This document shows positions 1-9,693 of a DNA stretch of 64,000 nucleotides, one piece after another. Source of the stretch: Dechloromonas sp. ZY10 (GTDB lineage: Bacteria > Pseudomonadota > Gammaproteobacteria > Burkholderiales > Rhodocyclaceae); contig NZ_CP144212.1 in NCBI RefSeq assembly GCF_041378895.1, positions 3,457,501 to 3,521,500 of the forward strand, written 5' to 3'. The first letter of the stretch is position 1; each line of letters begins with the position of its first letter. The translations under genes and the position numbers were made by a program. The notes under the pieces are model-generated. The model saw only the letters and a list, made by a program, of their open reading frames with translations. It searched no databases and was not told the origin of the DNA.

Positions 1-34
1 GCTGCAAGGTATCCGCAGCGCCTTTCCCGGCTGA
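1..34 (+). CDS. Possible C-terminal tail of a gene starting outside the window
   Basis: An open frame enters the window and stops at TGA 32-34; the visible tail reads LQGIRSAFPG. With only ten residues no family can be named, and the frame may be chance. Confidence 0.2.
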   Translation, partial: LQGIRSAFPG

Positions 35-57
35 ACCACGGTCAACCGCGGCCAGGC

Positions 58-390
58 TCAAAAATCGCTGGCCGCTTCCCAGATGATGTTGGCTTCAGGC
101 CCCGCTTTGGCCGTTCGCTCCAAGGCATCGAGCAGCGGCCAGGCGCGCTGACCGAAGCTCACCGGTAGCGGCTTTTTCTCGCGCCGGCATTCCGCTTCCT
201 CAGCCTCGTCTGGTGCCGGCGGCGCCGCTCTCATCGCCTCGCGCAAGGCGGCAGCTGCCGCCAGCATCTCCGGCTGCAAGAACACTCCGCGCGCGGTGCA
301 TTCCTTGCCCATGGCCTGCAGCAAGGCCCTTGCCGTTTCGGCATACATCAGGATTTCTCCGGTTTCGGAGGATTCAAATCTGACCAGCAA
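58..390 (-). CDS. DUF1840 family protein
   Basis: The N-terminus LVRFESSETGEILMYAE followed by a long Ala/Glu-rich helical stretch is characteristic of the DUF1840 family, small cytoplasmic proteins of unknown function found mainly in betaproteobacteria. I place the start at TTG 390 because an AGGAG box lies seven bases upstream and the family usually begins right at this LVRF; ATG 405 and ATG 444 are in-frame alternatives. The product is about 110 residues, the normal family length. It is transcribed away from the methyltransferase-like gene at 513, so the gap between them should hold promoters for both. Confidence 0.75.
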   Translation of the reverse strand: MLVRFESSETGEILMYAETARALLQAMGKECTARGVFLQPEMLAAAAALREAMRAAPPAPDEAEEAECRREKKPLPVSFGQRAWPLLDALERTAKAGPEANIIWEAASDF

Positions 391-512
391 TCCATTTCTC
401 CTCATGGTCTTGCCCCTGGCCGGCCAAGCTCTGGCATCGAACAAGAAGCAGCGACACGGTTGTAATCCTCCCGTCGCATCATGCAGAATGCAGGCAGAGT
501 CGGAGGAATGCG

Positions 513-1157
513 ATGAATATTAACGCCGTTCATCTCGAAACAGGTGCGGACGAACTGGAACGCTTGGCGCTCGAAGAATGTTTCAAGCGCATGCGTCACG
601 ATCATACGGTCAGCGTTTTTGTCACACCGGCAGGACGCTGCGAGTTGGCCGCCAAATTTGCCCGCATGGGTGCCCTGGTTGATGTTGCCGACCACGCCGA
701 GTGCCGCCAGGATATCGAAGGCCGCATCCTGGCCGCCGGTTGCGGCGCGGAGATCCGCTTTCTCGGTGCTGCGCTGCCGGAAGCCGCAGGGCAGGCCGTT
801 ACCGAACCCTACGACATCATTTTCGTCCGTCGCGGGCTGTGCTCGGTGCCTTACCCGGAAGCCAAGCGCATCGTCCGCCAGTTGCTGCAAAAGCTCAAAA
901 TCGGCGGCCGCATCTATCTATCCATCCTCGGCCTGCACTCTGAACTGGGTGATGGCTACAGCGCCCTCGACCTGCCGGTCGGCAAACGCTTCGGCCCGCT
1001 GGCCCCGGCGATCGCCCAGAAATACGGCATCAGCAGCGATATCTGCCTGTACACCGAACGCGACCTGTTCATGCTGCTGCTTGAATCCGGCGCCAGCGTC
1101 CTGCGCACGATGACCACTTCCTACGGCAGCGTCAAGGCGGTGGGTGGCCGTACCTGA
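513..1157 (+). CDS. Class I SAM-dependent methyltransferase-like protein
   Basis: A 214-residue protein preceded by a good GGAGGA ribosome-binding site. The central part, with YDIIFVRRGLCSVPYPEA and then LLQKLKIGGRIYLSILGL near residues 105-150, resembles the late half of a Rossmann methyltransferase, in which a strand is followed by the 'L(K)pGGrlyls' turn. The glycine-rich SAM-binding loop in the N-terminal half is weak, so activity is uncertain. It overlaps the next gene by 14 bases and so is probably co-transcribed with the TPR-glycosyltransferase-like protein and the ROK kinase. The substrate cannot be told from the sequence. Confidence 0.6.
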   Translation: MNINAVHLETGADELERLALEECFKRMRHDHTVSVFVTPAGRCELAAKFARMGALVDVADHAECRQDIEGRILAAGCGAEIRFLGAALPEAAGQAVTEPYDIIFVRRGLCSVPYPEAKRIVRQLLQKLKIGGRIYLSILGLHSELGDGYSALDLPVGKRFGPLAPAIAQKYGISSDICLYTERDLFMLLLESGASVLRTMTTSYGSVKAVGGRT

Positions 1158-2529
1158 AATTCCCATGCGCGAGGCTGGCGACGACGAACTGGAAGTCCTG
1201 TTTGCGCGTGGTCTGGGGCGGCTACAGGGCGGCGACCCGACAGGTGCCGTGCAGGCATTCGCCGTTGCCCGCGAGATCGCTCCCGGCATTCCCGAAATTC
1301 ACGCCAATCTCGCCCTCGCCCACGAAGCCTGCGGAAACATTGGCGCCGCCCAAGCCGCTTATCGCGAAGCCCTGTGGCTGGCCCCTGACGATGTCCAGAT
1401 CCTGCTCAATTACGGCGCCCTGCTGACCCGCCAGCAGCAATTTGGTGAAGCCGAACTCAGCTACCGGCAAGCCCTGGAACTGCAGCCCGACCATCCCGCC
1501 ATCTGGTCCAACCTGGGCGTGCTCTACGCCTGCCTGCAGCGCGAAATCCTGGCGGAGGACTGCTACCGGCAGGCGCTCGAACTCGACCCGGCGCATCGCA
1601 ACAGCCAGTTCAACCTGGCTTATCTGCTGCTCCGCCAAGGTCGCCTCAACGAAGGCTGGCAACGCCTCGAAGCCCGTGACAGCCGCCACCACCTGTTGCA
1701 GACCCTAGCGCTACCGGAATGGCAGGGGCAGGACCTGCGGGGACGACGGATCGTGATTGCAGCCGAGGGCGGCCACGGCGACATGCTGCATTTTGGCCGC
1801 TACGGCGCCTGCCTCAAGGCCGCCGGTGCGGCCAGCGTCGGCATTGTCGCCTATCCCGGATTGCGCAGCCTGTTTTTGGCCCTGAGCGGCGTGGACCGGG
1901 TACTGGCGCACGACACACCGCTGACGGCCGCCGAATGGGACTACTGGGTCGCCCCGTTGAGCCTGCCCGGGCAACTGGGCGGTGACGCCGGAGAAGTGCC
2001 TGCGCAACTCCCCTACCTGCGCGTCGATACCACCAAATACGAGTACTGGCACAACCGCCTGCCACGCTCCGGCCAGCGGCGGATCGGACTGGTATGGCAG
2101 GGAAACCCGCAGTTCGCCAACGACCGCCAGCGTTCCTTGCCCACCCCGGAGTTGCTGGCGCCATTGCTCGCGCTGCCTGACTGCGAATTTTTCTCCTTGC
2201 ACCGCGACGGTGCCGCTCCGCTCGCCGGCGTCTGCGAACTGGGCGCCGAACTGGCCGATTTCTCCGACAGCGCCGCCGCCTTGCAGCAACTCGACCTGCT
2301 GATCAGTGTCGACACCGCGCTGGTTCATCTTGCCGGTGCCCTCGCCCGCCCTTGCTGGATGATGTTGCCGGCCTATCAGACCGACTGGCGCTGGGGCAAG
2401 CAAGGTACCGAGAGCCTCTGGTACCCACAGGTGCTGCGCCTCTACCGCCAGCCTGCACCGGGTGACTGGCGCACGGTGATTGACCGGATCGCCGAGGACC
2501 TGCGGCAATTCACCGGAACCGCAAGATGA
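1144..2529 (+). CDS. TPR protein with C-terminal glycosyltransferase-9-like domain
   Basis: Residues from about 15 to 180 form tandem tetratricopeptide repeats (for example AEDCYRQALELDPAHRNSQF). The C-terminal half has the GT-B features seen in TPR proteins related to heptosyltransferases: GLVWQGNP, then FFSLHRD, then LISVDTALVHLAGALARP. Such proteins are predicted to transfer sugars or to act as scaffolds in glycan assembly; donor and acceptor are unknown. The GTG start is chosen for an AAGG box just upstream and the short overlap with the preceding gene; ATG 1165 is possible. The stop overlaps the ROK kinase start as ATGA, suggesting translational coupling. Confidence 0.7.
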   Translation: MAVPEIPMREAGDDELEVLFARGLGRLQGGDPTGAVQAFAVAREIAPGIPEIHANLALAHEACGNIGAAQAAYREALWLAPDDVQILLNYGALLTRQQQFGEAELSYRQALELQPDHPAIWSNLGVLYACLQREILAEDCYRQALELDPAHRNSQFNLAYLLLRQGRLNEGWQRLEARDSRHHLLQTLALPEWQGQDLRGRRIVIAAEGGHGDMLHFGRYGACLKAAGAASVGIVAYPGLRSLFLALSGVDRVLAHDTPLTAAEWDYWVAPLSLPGQLGGDAGEVPAQLPYLRVDTTKYEYWHNRLPRSGQRRIGLVWQGNPQFANDRQRSLPTPELLAPLLALPDCEFFSLHRDGAAPLAGVCELGAELADFSDSAAALQQLDLLISVDTALVHLAGALARPCWMMLPAYQTDWRWGKQGTESLWYPQVLRLYRQPAPGDWRTVIDRIAEDLRQFTGTAR

Positions 2530-3440
2530 ACCCACCGCTGCGACTCGGCGTAGACCTTGGCGGCAGCAAGATCGAAATCCTCGCTCTCGCTGCCGACGGG
2601 CAGGAACGGCTGCGCCGCCGGATCGCAACGCCGCAAGGCGACTATCAGGCGACCGTGATGGCCATCGCCGGGCTGGTCGAAGCCGTCGAAAACGAATTGC
2701 ACCAGCGCGGCAGCGTCGGGATCGGAATTCCTGGCGCCGAATCGCTGAGCAGCGGCCTGATCAAGAATGCCAACTCGACCTGCCTGATCGGCAAACCACT
2801 GCGCCGCGACCTGCAAGCGCTGCTGCAACGCGAAGTGAGGCTGGCCAACGACGCCAACTGCTTCGCCTTGTCCGAAGCCCGCGACGGCAGCGGCTACGGT
2901 GCCGCCAGCGTCTTCGGGGTGATCCTCGGTACTGGCGTTGGCGGCGGCATCGTCATCGACGGCCACATTCTTGCCGGCCACAACGCGATCGCCGGTGAAT
3001 GGGGGCACAACCCGCTACCACCCGGCAGCCCCGAGGAATGGCCGGGCCCCGCCTGCTACTGCGGCCGTCGCGGCTGCATCGAAAGCTGGCTCTCCGGGCC
3101 GGCGCTGGCAGCCGACCACCTGCGCCACAGCGGCGAAGCGCTCAGCGCCGAGCAGATCGGCGAGCGCGCTGCCGCCGGCGATGCCGCCTGCGCGGCCAGC
3201 CTGAGCCGTTACGAAAGCCGGCTGGGGCGAGCGCTGGCGACGGTGATCAACCTGCTCGACCCGGAGGTGATCGTGCTCGGCGGCGGGCTGTCGAAAATCT
3301 CGCAGTTCTACCGGAATCTGCCGGCCAGCTGCGCGCCGCACGTCTTTTCCGATACCTTCAGCACCCGCATCGTTGCCCCCCGGCATGGCGACTCGTCCGG
3401 AGTGCGCGGTGCGGCCTGGCTGTGGCCGGCGCCGGGTTAG
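2526..3440 (+). CDS. ROK family sugar kinase, fructokinase-like
   Basis: A 304-residue ROK kinase. The N-terminal phosphate loop GVDLGGSKIE, the catalytic segment LANDANCFALSEA, the glycine-rich ILGTGVGGGIVIDG and the zinc motif CYCGRRGCIESWLSGP are all present. GEWGHNPLP before the zinc cluster is closer to Mak-type fructokinase than to the N-acetylmannosamine kinases. The expected reaction is ATP-dependent 6-phosphorylation of a hexose such as fructose or glucose in the cytoplasm. It is the last gene of a three-gene overlapping set with the methyltransferase-like and TPR-glycosyltransferase-like genes. The exact sugar is an inference. Confidence 0.85.
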   Translation: MNPPLRLGVDLGGSKIEILALAADGQERLRRRIATPQGDYQATVMAIAGLVEAVENELHQRGSVGIGIPGAESLSSGLIKNANSTCLIGKPLRRDLQALLQREVRLANDANCFALSEARDGSGYGAASVFGVILGTGVGGGIVIDGHILAGHNAIAGEWGHNPLPPGSPEEWPGPACYCGRRGCIESWLSGPALAADHLRHSGEALSAEQIGERAAAGDAACAASLSRYESRLGRALATVINLLDPEVIVLGGGLSKISQFYRNLPASCAPHVFSDTFSTRIVAPRHGDSSGVRGAAWLWPAPG

Positions 3441-3507
3441 CCAGCACACTGCTCGATGCACTGCGCAGCAGCGGACATCATGGCAGCTTTGATGGCACAA
3501 TCAGACG

Positions 3508-4212
3508 ATGCATCCCACCCAGCTATTCATCGGCGAACTCCGCCCCCTACCGCAATCCGGTCGCCCCAGCGGCATTTTCAAAACCCCGGTCTGCGCACCG
3601 GTGAGCATCGCCGAGACCGGCTTCGCCGGCGACCAGCAGGCTGACCTGCGCGTACACGGCGGTCCGGAAAAGGCTGTACACCTCTACCCGGCAGATCACT
3701 ATCCACGCCTGGCAGCGGCCTTTCCCGAAGTTGCTGCGCAACTGGTTCCGGGCAGTCTCGGCGAGAATATCTCGGTGGCCGGGCTCGACGAGCACGCGGT
3801 CCGGATTGGCGAAACCTTTGCCCTCGGCAGTGCAGTCCTGCAGCTTTGCCAACCGCGCAATCCGTGCTGGAAAATCGACGAGCGCTTCGGCGTGGACGGC
3901 ATGGCCGCGCTGATTGCCCGAGAGCAGCTGACCGGCTGGTATTTCCGCGTCTGTCAGCCGGGGCTGGCTGACAATGGGACGCCCTTGCGCTCGCTGGGTG
4001 CGCCGCCGCAAGCCCCGACGCTGTATGCGGCGATGCACAGCTGGCAAGCGCATCGCCCCGACCCGGCACAACTCGAACAATTGGCTGCAACGCCGGGCAT
4101 TGCCCGGCACTGGCAAGCCAAGATCGAACAGCGGCTGGCCTGGCTGCGTGCGTACCCTGCCGCCCTCCCCACTCCGGTCGCCAGCTTCCACCCCCGACCG
4201 GCAACCGACTGA
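3508..4212 (+). CDS. MOSC domain protein, YiiM-like
   Basis: A 234-residue MOSC protein. The features are TGFAGDQQADLRVHGGPEKAVHLYP in the N-terminal third (broken here by no gap), GSLGENISVAGLDE, and LCQPRNPCWKIDERFG with the conserved cysteine that binds the molybdenum cofactor. The order and the extra C-terminal helices match YiiM, which reduces N-hydroxylated bases such as 6-hydroxylaminopurine and so protects against base-analogue mutagenesis. No electron-transfer partner is adjacent; a MFS transporter follows 31 bases downstream. Confidence 0.82.
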   Translation: MHPTQLFIGELRPLPQSGRPSGIFKTPVCAPVSIAETGFAGDQQADLRVHGGPEKAVHLYPADHYPRLAAAFPEVAAQLVPGSLGENISVAGLDEHAVRIGETFALGSAVLQLCQPRNPCWKIDERFGVDGMAALIAREQLTGWYFRVCQPGLADNGTPLRSLGAPPQAPTLYAAMHSWQAHRPDPAQLEQLAATPGIARHWQAKIEQRLAWLRAYPAALPTPVASFHPRPATD

Positions 4213-4243
4213 TCCCCGCCCCTAGTTTCCCGGCAGTGACCCC

Positions 4244-5473
4244 ATGACTCAAGCTTCCACCATCGATACCCGCCTCTATCTCCGCCTGCTGCTGCCCTTC
4301 GCCGCCGGCTACTTCCTGTCCTACCTGTTCCGTACCGCCAACGCGGTGATCGGGCCGGTACTGGGCAACGAACTGGCGCTCCCCGACAACGCCCTCGGCC
4401 TGCTCACCAGCACCTATTTCCTCGCTTTCGGAGCCGCCCAGTTGCCGCTCGGCATCCTCCTCGACCGCTTCGGGCCACGCCAGGTCGAAGCCCTGCTGCT
4501 GCTGGTGGCGGCTGGCGGTGCGGTGGCTTTTGCGCTGGCCGACAGCCTCTCCGGCCTGGCCACCGGCCGGGCGTTGATTGGCCTCGGCGTCGCCGCCTGC
4601 CTGATGGCCTCGCTGAAAGCCTTCTCCCAATGGTTTCCGCCTGAGCGCCACGCCTCGCTGACCGGCTGGATCATGGCTTCGGGCGGTCTCGGCGCACTTG
4701 CCGCCGCCAAACCGCTGGAGTTAGCCCTCGGCTATTCGAGCTGGCGCAGCATCATGCTCGGGCTGGCCGTCGCCACCGTCGCCGTCGCCCTGATCCTGTG
4801 GCTGTTCGTTCCCGACAAAAAAGAGGCCCAGCACCAGGGCAGCGGCCTGCACGCGCAGCTCTCCGGCGTGGTTCAAGTCTTTTCGCATCCGCACTTCTGG
4901 CGCTACGTGCCGATGGGCTTTTTCTTCACCGGCGGCTTCATGGCCGTGCAGGGCCTGTGGGCCTCGCGCTGGATGATGGTGCTCGAACATCTCGACGCGG
5001 CCCAGGTCGCCGCCCGGCTCACCTGGATGAGCGCGGCGATGCTCGGCGGCTTCCTGTTCATGGGCTTCTTCGCGACTACACTGGTGCGGCGCGGGCTGAG
5101 CATGGAACGGCTGTATCTCTACGCAATGAGCCTGTCCACCCTGGTCCTGGCCCTGCTCTGCGCCAGCCCGGAACTCGCCGGCTGGCTGCTGTGGCCTATC
5201 CTCGGCGCCTGCTTCTCGCTCTCCAACCTGTCTTACTCGCTGGTTGCGCAAGCTTTCCCGCCAACCCTGTCGGGACGGGCAACGACTGCCCTCAACCTGC
5301 TCATCTTTGCCGGTGCCTTCGGCTTGCAATGGGGTACCGGCGTCCTCGTTGACGCCTTGCGGGCGGGCGGCTGGGAGGCCGGCGGCGCGTTTCGCGCCGC
5401 CTTCCTGACCCTGTTAGGCGGTCAACTGCTGGCGCTCGCCTGGCTGGTGCTCAGTGGCCGACGCGCTCGCTGA
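4244..5473 (+). CDS. MFS transporter
   Basis: A 409-residue protein with about twelve hydrophobic segments. The first cytoplasmic loop holds the MFS signature LGILLDRFGPRQVEALLL, and a second copy of the fold starts near residue 210 after the charged loop PDKKEAQHQGSG. This is an inner-membrane secondary transporter. The substrate is not evident. The last 60 bases overlap, on the opposite strand, the end of the convergent EF-hand gene, so transcription of the two genes collides there. Confidence 0.8.
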   Translation: MTQASTIDTRLYLRLLLPFAAGYFLSYLFRTANAVIGPVLGNELALPDNALGLLTSTYFLAFGAAQLPLGILLDRFGPRQVEALLLLVAAGGAVAFALADSLSGLATGRALIGLGVAACLMASLKAFSQWFPPERHASLTGWIMASGGLGALAAAKPLELALGYSSWRSIMLGLAVATVAVALILWLFVPDKKEAQHQGSGLHAQLSGVVQVFSHPHFWRYVPMGFFFTGGFMAVQGLWASRWMMVLEHLDAAQVAARLTWMSAAMLGGFLFMGFFATTLVRRGLSMERLYLYAMSLSTLVLALLCASPELAGWLLWPILGACFSLSNLSYSLVAQAFPPTLSGRATTALNLLIFAGAFGLQWGTGVLVDALRAGGWEAGGAFRAAFLTLLGGQLLALAWLVLSGRRAR

Positions 5474-6445
5474 CGCTTCCTCGATGGCCAGGTCGACCTG
5501 CATCAGCTGGCCGGCCTGGCCGGCCTCGCTGAGATAGACGCCGGCAGCGCGGATTTCGCCGAGCAAGGCGTTGTCGGCCGTCTTCAGCGAAAACGGTGCC
5601 GTCACCCGCGCCGTGGCCAGCGCCCCGATCCCGGCTTCGGCCAGGGTTTTGCTGCCGTCCACGGTCCACAGCCGCAAACGCGAAAAATCGGGGTCGCCTT
5701 CATCGACCCAGCCGTTGCCGTCGCGGTCGAGTTGCGCCAGGTCGGCAAAGCCATCGCCGCTGGTCACCCCGAACAACTCCTTGCCGTTATCGGCCTTGCC
5801 ATTGCCGTTGCGGTCGAAGACCAGAAAGCCGCAACCGCGATTGAGGCCGGGAATGCGTTCGGCCTGACCGTCGGCATCGAGGTCGAAATCAATCCGCTGC
5901 TCGCTCAGTTCGGCCGCGCAGCCGGGATAGCTGAGGATCAGCGGATCGCGCAACTGGGTCACGCCTTCACTCGATTCCAGCGAGGTTTTTTCGAATTCAC
6001 GGGCGCGGGCGAATGAGAAATTGAAATCGAGGCTGCGCCCGTCGGCGCAAACCACCTTGCCCTGGCCGCAGACCTCGCTGCGCTCGCTCTCATACAGGTA
6101 TTCAAAGCGCGTCGAACGCCAGGCGATTTCGCCACTCACCGCCGGTGTCGCTGCCAGCTCTCCCGGCTCTTGCGGCTTGCCGCGTGCCTCGCCTGGCGTG
6201 CAGCCCTCCGGCAAGGCCGGCGATTTTTCGCATTTTTTGCCGTCGACCGCGGCAATGATGGCATCAATCAGGGACTGCAACATTTTCTGCACCCGCTTTT
6301 TCGCTGCCTCGGCATTTTCTCCTTCCGCCGCCTTCAAGTCCGAAAAAACCCGGCGAAACTCGCGCTGCATGGTGACTTCGACCTTGTGCGTCCGCTTGGC
6401 TTCGTGGCTGGCCTGCAACTGCAGGCTGGATTCCTGGATTTTCAT
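5414..6445 (-). CDS. EF-hand-like calcium-binding protein of unknown function
   Basis: A 343-residue protein with a GGAGG ribosome-binding site. The first 85 residues are charged and helical. From about residue 190 there are Asp/Asn/Gly loops of the EF-hand or dockerin kind: DFDLDADGQAE, DRNGNGKADNGKELFG and DRDGNGWVDEGDPDF. A pair of cysteines sits in the middle (VCGQGKVVCADG). No signal peptide is visible, so it may be cytoplasmic or exported by a non-Sec route. Calcium binding is inferred from the loops; the role is unknown. Its 3' end overlaps the MFS gene on the opposite strand. Confidence 0.65.
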   Translation of the reverse strand: MKIQESSLQLQASHEAKRTHKVEVTMQREFRRVFSDLKAAEGENAEAAKKRVQKMLQSLIDAIIAAVDGKKCEKSPALPEGCTPGEARGKPQEPGELAATPAVSGEIAWRSTRFEYLYESERSEVCGQGKVVCADGRSLDFNFSFARAREFEKTSLESSEGVTQLRDPLILSYPGCAAELSEQRIDFDLDADGQAERIPGLNRGCGFLVFDRNGNGKADNGKELFGVTSGDGFADLAQLDRDGNGWVDEGDPDFSRLRLWTVDGSKTLAEAGIGALATARVTAPFSLKTADNALLGEIRAAGVYLSEAGQAGQLMQVDLAIEEASASASATEHQPGERQQLTA

Positions 6446-6503
6446 GATCCCTCCTCGACGTGACTGGGAGAAAGATCACGCAAGCAGCATGCCTGCCGCC
6501 GGA

Positions 6504-8486
6504 TCAGAAGTCGAAGGGATCGACTTCCAGATGCCAGCGCAGCTTGCCCGGCGCCCGCAGTTGCTCGATGGCCTCGCGCCAGCGCGGCAGGAAGGCCTGC
6601 AACAGCGGCCGCGAATGCGATTCGACCAGCAGCTGGCCGCGCTCCAGGCTGGCCAGCCGCGCCATGCGCATCGGCACCGGATCGTAGACCAGCACGTCGG
6701 GAAATTCGGCGACCGGCGGCAGGCCGCTGGCCGCCTTGAGGAAGGCGATGGCGTCAGCCATTTCCGGCGCCTCGGCCCGCAGCACGGCCTGGAAGGAATA
6801 CGGCGGGAAGCCGGCCTGCTCGCGTTCGCGCAACTGGCCGGCGGCAAAGCCGGGGTAATCGTGGGCAACCAGCGCGGCAAACAGCGGGTGATCCGGGTAC
6901 TGGGTCTGGACGATCACCTCGCCTTTCAACTCGGCACGGCCGGCTCGCCCGGCGACCTGCATCAGCTGCGCAAAGAGCCGCTCCGGCGCCCGCCAGTCGG
7001 CGGCGAACAGCGCCGAATCGGCGCCGAGCACGCCGACCAGGGTCAGCTTGGGAAAGTCGTGGCCCTTGGCCAGCATCTGGGTGCCGACCAGGATGTCGGC
7101 CTCGCCGCCGTGGATGCGTTCGAGCACTGCCTCCCACTGTTTTCGGCTTTTGACCGAATCGCGGTCGACGCGCAGCACGCGGGCGCCGGGAAAGGTCTCG
7201 GCGAGCCAGGCTTCGAGCCGCTGGGTGCCGCGCCCATAGGGATGGATGTCCTGGTTGCCGCAGGTCGGGCAGGCCGGCGGCACGCGATGCTCGAAACCGC
7301 AGTGGTGGCAGCGCAAGCGGCGGTCGGCCAGGTGCAGCACCAGGTTGGCGGCGCAACGTTTGCAACGTGAGACCCAGCCACAGGCCGGGCAAGCCAGCAC
7401 CGGCGCGTAGCCACGGCGGTTGAGAAAGACCAGACTCTGCTCACCGCGCTCCAGCCGCTCGCGGATCGCGCTCAGCAGGCCGTCACTAACGCCTTCGCGC
7501 AAGGGCATGCGCCGGGTGTCGTAGAGCCGCACCTGCGGCAGCACCGCCGCCGGATTGGCGCGCTTGGCCAGCGTCTGCAGCCGGTAGCGGCCGTGCCCGG
7601 CATTGGCCCAGGACTCCAGCGACGGCGTCGCCGAACCGAGCAGGATCGGCACATCGTGCTGGCGGGCGCGCACCACCGCCAGATCACGCGCCGAGTAGCG
7701 CATTCCGTCCTGCTGCTTGAACGAGGGATCGTGCTCCTCGTCGACGATGATCAGCCCGAGGCGCGGCAGCGGCGCAAACACCGCCAGGCGGGTCCCAAGG
7801 ACGATCCCGGCACTGCCGGAAAAAGCCGCCCGCCAGTGGCGCTCGCGCGCGGCATCGGCGAGTTCGCTGTGCAGCGCGACCACCTCGACCTCGGCAAAGC
7901 GCCCGCGCACCCGCTCTTCGAGCTGCGGCGTCAGGTTGATTTCGGGCACCAGCAGCAGGACCTGGCGGCCTTGCGCCAGCGCCTTGGCGATCAACTGCAA
8001 GTAAACCTCGGTCTTGCCGCTGCCGGTGACCCCGTGCAGCAAGGTCACGGCAAAGCCGCCGCCCGGCTCGACGGCGGCGACGGCGGCGATCTGCTCGTCG
8101 GTCAGCGGCGGCGACGGCAGCGGCTTGGCGGCCTTGGCTTTACGTCCGGCCTGGCGCTTGGGCGGATTGAGTTTTTTCAGCCCGGCCGGCAGCGCCTGGA
8201 GCAGGGCCTCGCCCGGCGGCGCCTGGTAATAGGTCGCGGCAAAGGCACAGAGATCGAGAAAGTCGGGCGGCAGCGGCGGCAGGTCGCCGAGGATTTCGAG
8301 CGCGTCCTTCAGCTGCTCGCGCGGCCACTCGCTCTCGGCGAGGACGGCGACGATGACGCCGATTTTTTCGCCCCGGATGAAGGGGACCCGCACCCGGCGG
8401 CCAATATCCACGGTCGACGCCGATTCCGACCAATAATCGAACAGTCGGTACAGGGGAACATCGAGTGCAACGCGGAGAACGGGCAT
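6504..8486 (-). CDS. priA: Primosomal replication protein N' (PriA helicase)
   Basis: The 660-residue product restarts stalled replication forks by binding branched DNA and loading DnaB. The N-terminal 3'-DNA-binding domain begins VALDVPLYRLFDYW. The helicase core holds HGVTGSGKTEVYLQL (Walker A) and IIVDEEHDPSFKQQ (Walker B, DEEH box). Two zinc clusters follow: CPACGWVSRCKRC, CHHCGFEH and CPTCGNQ. It is somewhat shorter than E. coli PriA (732), mostly in the linker after the first domain. The hemE gene lies just upstream on the same strand. Confidence 0.96.
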   Translation of the reverse strand: MPVLRVALDVPLYRLFDYWSESASTVDIGRRVRVPFIRGEKIGVIVAVLAESEWPREQLKDALEILGDLPPLPPDFLDLCAFAATYYQAPPGEALLQALPAGLKKLNPPKRQAGRKAKAAKPLPSPPLTDEQIAAVAAVEPGGGFAVTLLHGVTGSGKTEVYLQLIAKALAQGRQVLLLVPEINLTPQLEERVRGRFAEVEVVALHSELADAARERHWRAAFSGSAGIVLGTRLAVFAPLPRLGLIIVDEEHDPSFKQQDGMRYSARDLAVVRARQHDVPILLGSATPSLESWANAGHGRYRLQTLAKRANPAAVLPQVRLYDTRRMPLREGVSDGLLSAIRERLERGEQSLVFLNRRGYAPVLACPACGWVSRCKRCAANLVLHLADRRLRCHHCGFEHRVPPACPTCGNQDIHPYGRGTQRLEAWLAETFPGARVLRVDRDSVKSRKQWEAVLERIHGGEADILVGTQMLAKGHDFPKLTLVGVLGADSALFAADWRAPERLFAQLMQVAGRAGRAELKGEVIVQTQYPDHPLFAALVAHDYPGFAAGQLREREQAGFPPYSFQAVLRAEAPEMADAIAFLKAASGLPPVAEFPDVLVYDPVPMRMARLASLERGQLLVESHSRPLLQAFLPRWREAIEQLRAPGKLRWHLEVDPFDF

Positions 8487-8564
8487 GCCGCCAGGGGAGC
8501 AGCGGGCAGCGACCGGCGCGGCCGAAACGGGCAGCTAGCCCGCCCCGGCCCGGTCGCCGGCGAC

Positions 8565-9632
8565 TTACTTGCGCAGCGTGCGGCTGTGCGAGTGCACCGC
8601 CTCGACCAGCGCGGTAACGCTCTCGGGCGGCGTGAATTGCGAAATGCCGTGGCCGAGGTTGAAGACGTGGCCGGTATTGCCGGCGCCGAAGCTGTCGAGC
8701 ACCTTCTTCGCTTCGGCTGCGACGACTTCCGGCGGTGCAAACAGCACGTTCGGGTCGAGGTTGCCTTGCAGCGCCACCTGGTCGCCAACGCGGCGGCGGG
8801 CTTCGCCAATGTCGATGGTCCAGTCCAGGCCGACGGCATCGCAGCCGATGGCGGCGATCTTTTCCAGCCACAGGCCGCCGTTCTTGGTGAACACGATGCT
8901 GGGAATGCGCTGGCCGTCCTTTTCCTTCTTCAGTCCAGCGACGATGCGCTGCATGTAGGCCAGCGAGAATTCCTGGTAGGCCGCGTTCGACAGCGAACCG
9001 CCCCAGGTGTCGAAGATCATCACCGCCTGGGCACCGCAGTCGATCTGGGCGTTCAGGTAGGCCGTCACGGCATCGGCAGTCACCGACAGGATCTTGTGCA
9101 GCAGATCCGGGCGGCTGTACATCATCCCCTTGATGTGACGGAAATCGCTGGAGCCCTGGCCTTCGATCATGTAGCAGGCGAGCGTGTAGGGGCTACCGGA
9201 GAAGCCGATCAGCGGCACCGAGTTATCCAGCGCGCGGCGGATTTCGGAAACCGCATCCATCACGTAGCCGAGGTGTTCGTAGGGGTCCGGCGCGGTCAGG
9301 TTGTTGATCGCCCATTCCTCGCGCAGCGGCCGCTCGAAACGCGGGCCCTCGCCTTCGGCGAAGTAGAGGCCGAGGCCCATCGCATCGGGCACGGTGAGGA
9401 TGTCGGAAAACAGGATCGCGGCGTCGAGGTCGTAGCGCGCCAGCGGCTGCAGCGTGACTTCGCAAGCCATGCTCGGCGACTTGCACAGGTTGAGGAAGTT
9501 ACCGGCGCGCTTGCGGGTTTCGCAATACTCGGGCAGGTAGCGGCCGGCCTGGCGCATCAGCCACAGCGGCGTGTATTCGGTCGGCTCCTTGAGGAGGGCG
9601 CGCAGGAAGGTATCGTTGCGGGGTCGGCTCAC
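8565..9632 (-). CDS. hemE: Uroporphyrinogen decarboxylase
   Basis: A 355-residue enzyme that removes four carboxyl groups from uroporphyrinogen III to give coproporphyrinogen III in heme synthesis. The hallmark [15 protein letters not shown] is near residue 25, followed by [33 protein letters not shown] and the C-terminal [14 protein letters not shown]. The start is GTG 9632 ([12 protein letters not shown] follows); the reading frame is open further upstream but that part crosses the trkH terminator-like hairpin and has no family similarity. priA follows on the same strand. Confidence 0.96.
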   Translation of the reverse strand: MSRPRNDTFLRALLKEPTEYTPLWLMRQAGRYLPEYCETRKRAGNFLNLCKSPSMACEVTLQPLARYDLDAAILFSDILTVPDAMGLGLYFAEGEGPRFERPLREEWAINNLTAPDPYEHLGYVMDAVSEIRRALDNSVPLIGFSGSPYTLACYMIEGQGSSDFRHIKGMMYSRPDLLHKILSVTADAVTAYLNAQIDCGAQAVMIFDTWGGSLSNAAYQEFSLAYMQRIVAGLKKEKDGQRIPSIVFTKNGGLWLEKIAAIGCDAVGLDWTIDIGEARRRVGDQVALQGNLDPNVLFAPPEVVAAEAKKVLDSFGAGNTGHVFNLGHGISQFTPPESVTALVEAVHSHSRTLRK

Positions 9633-9658
9633 AATGGGCTCCGCTCTAGGGAAAAGTC

Positions 9659-9682
9659 GAAAGGCGGAATTATCCGCCTTTC
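9659..9682 (-). terminator. Hairpin after trkH
   Basis: A perfect 10-bp stem (GAAAGGCGGA) with the four-base loop ATTA lies between the trkH stop and the hemE start. The tract after it on the minus strand is only modestly T-rich, so termination strength is uncertain. Confidence 0.55.
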
Positions 9683-9693
9683 CGGGCCGCAGG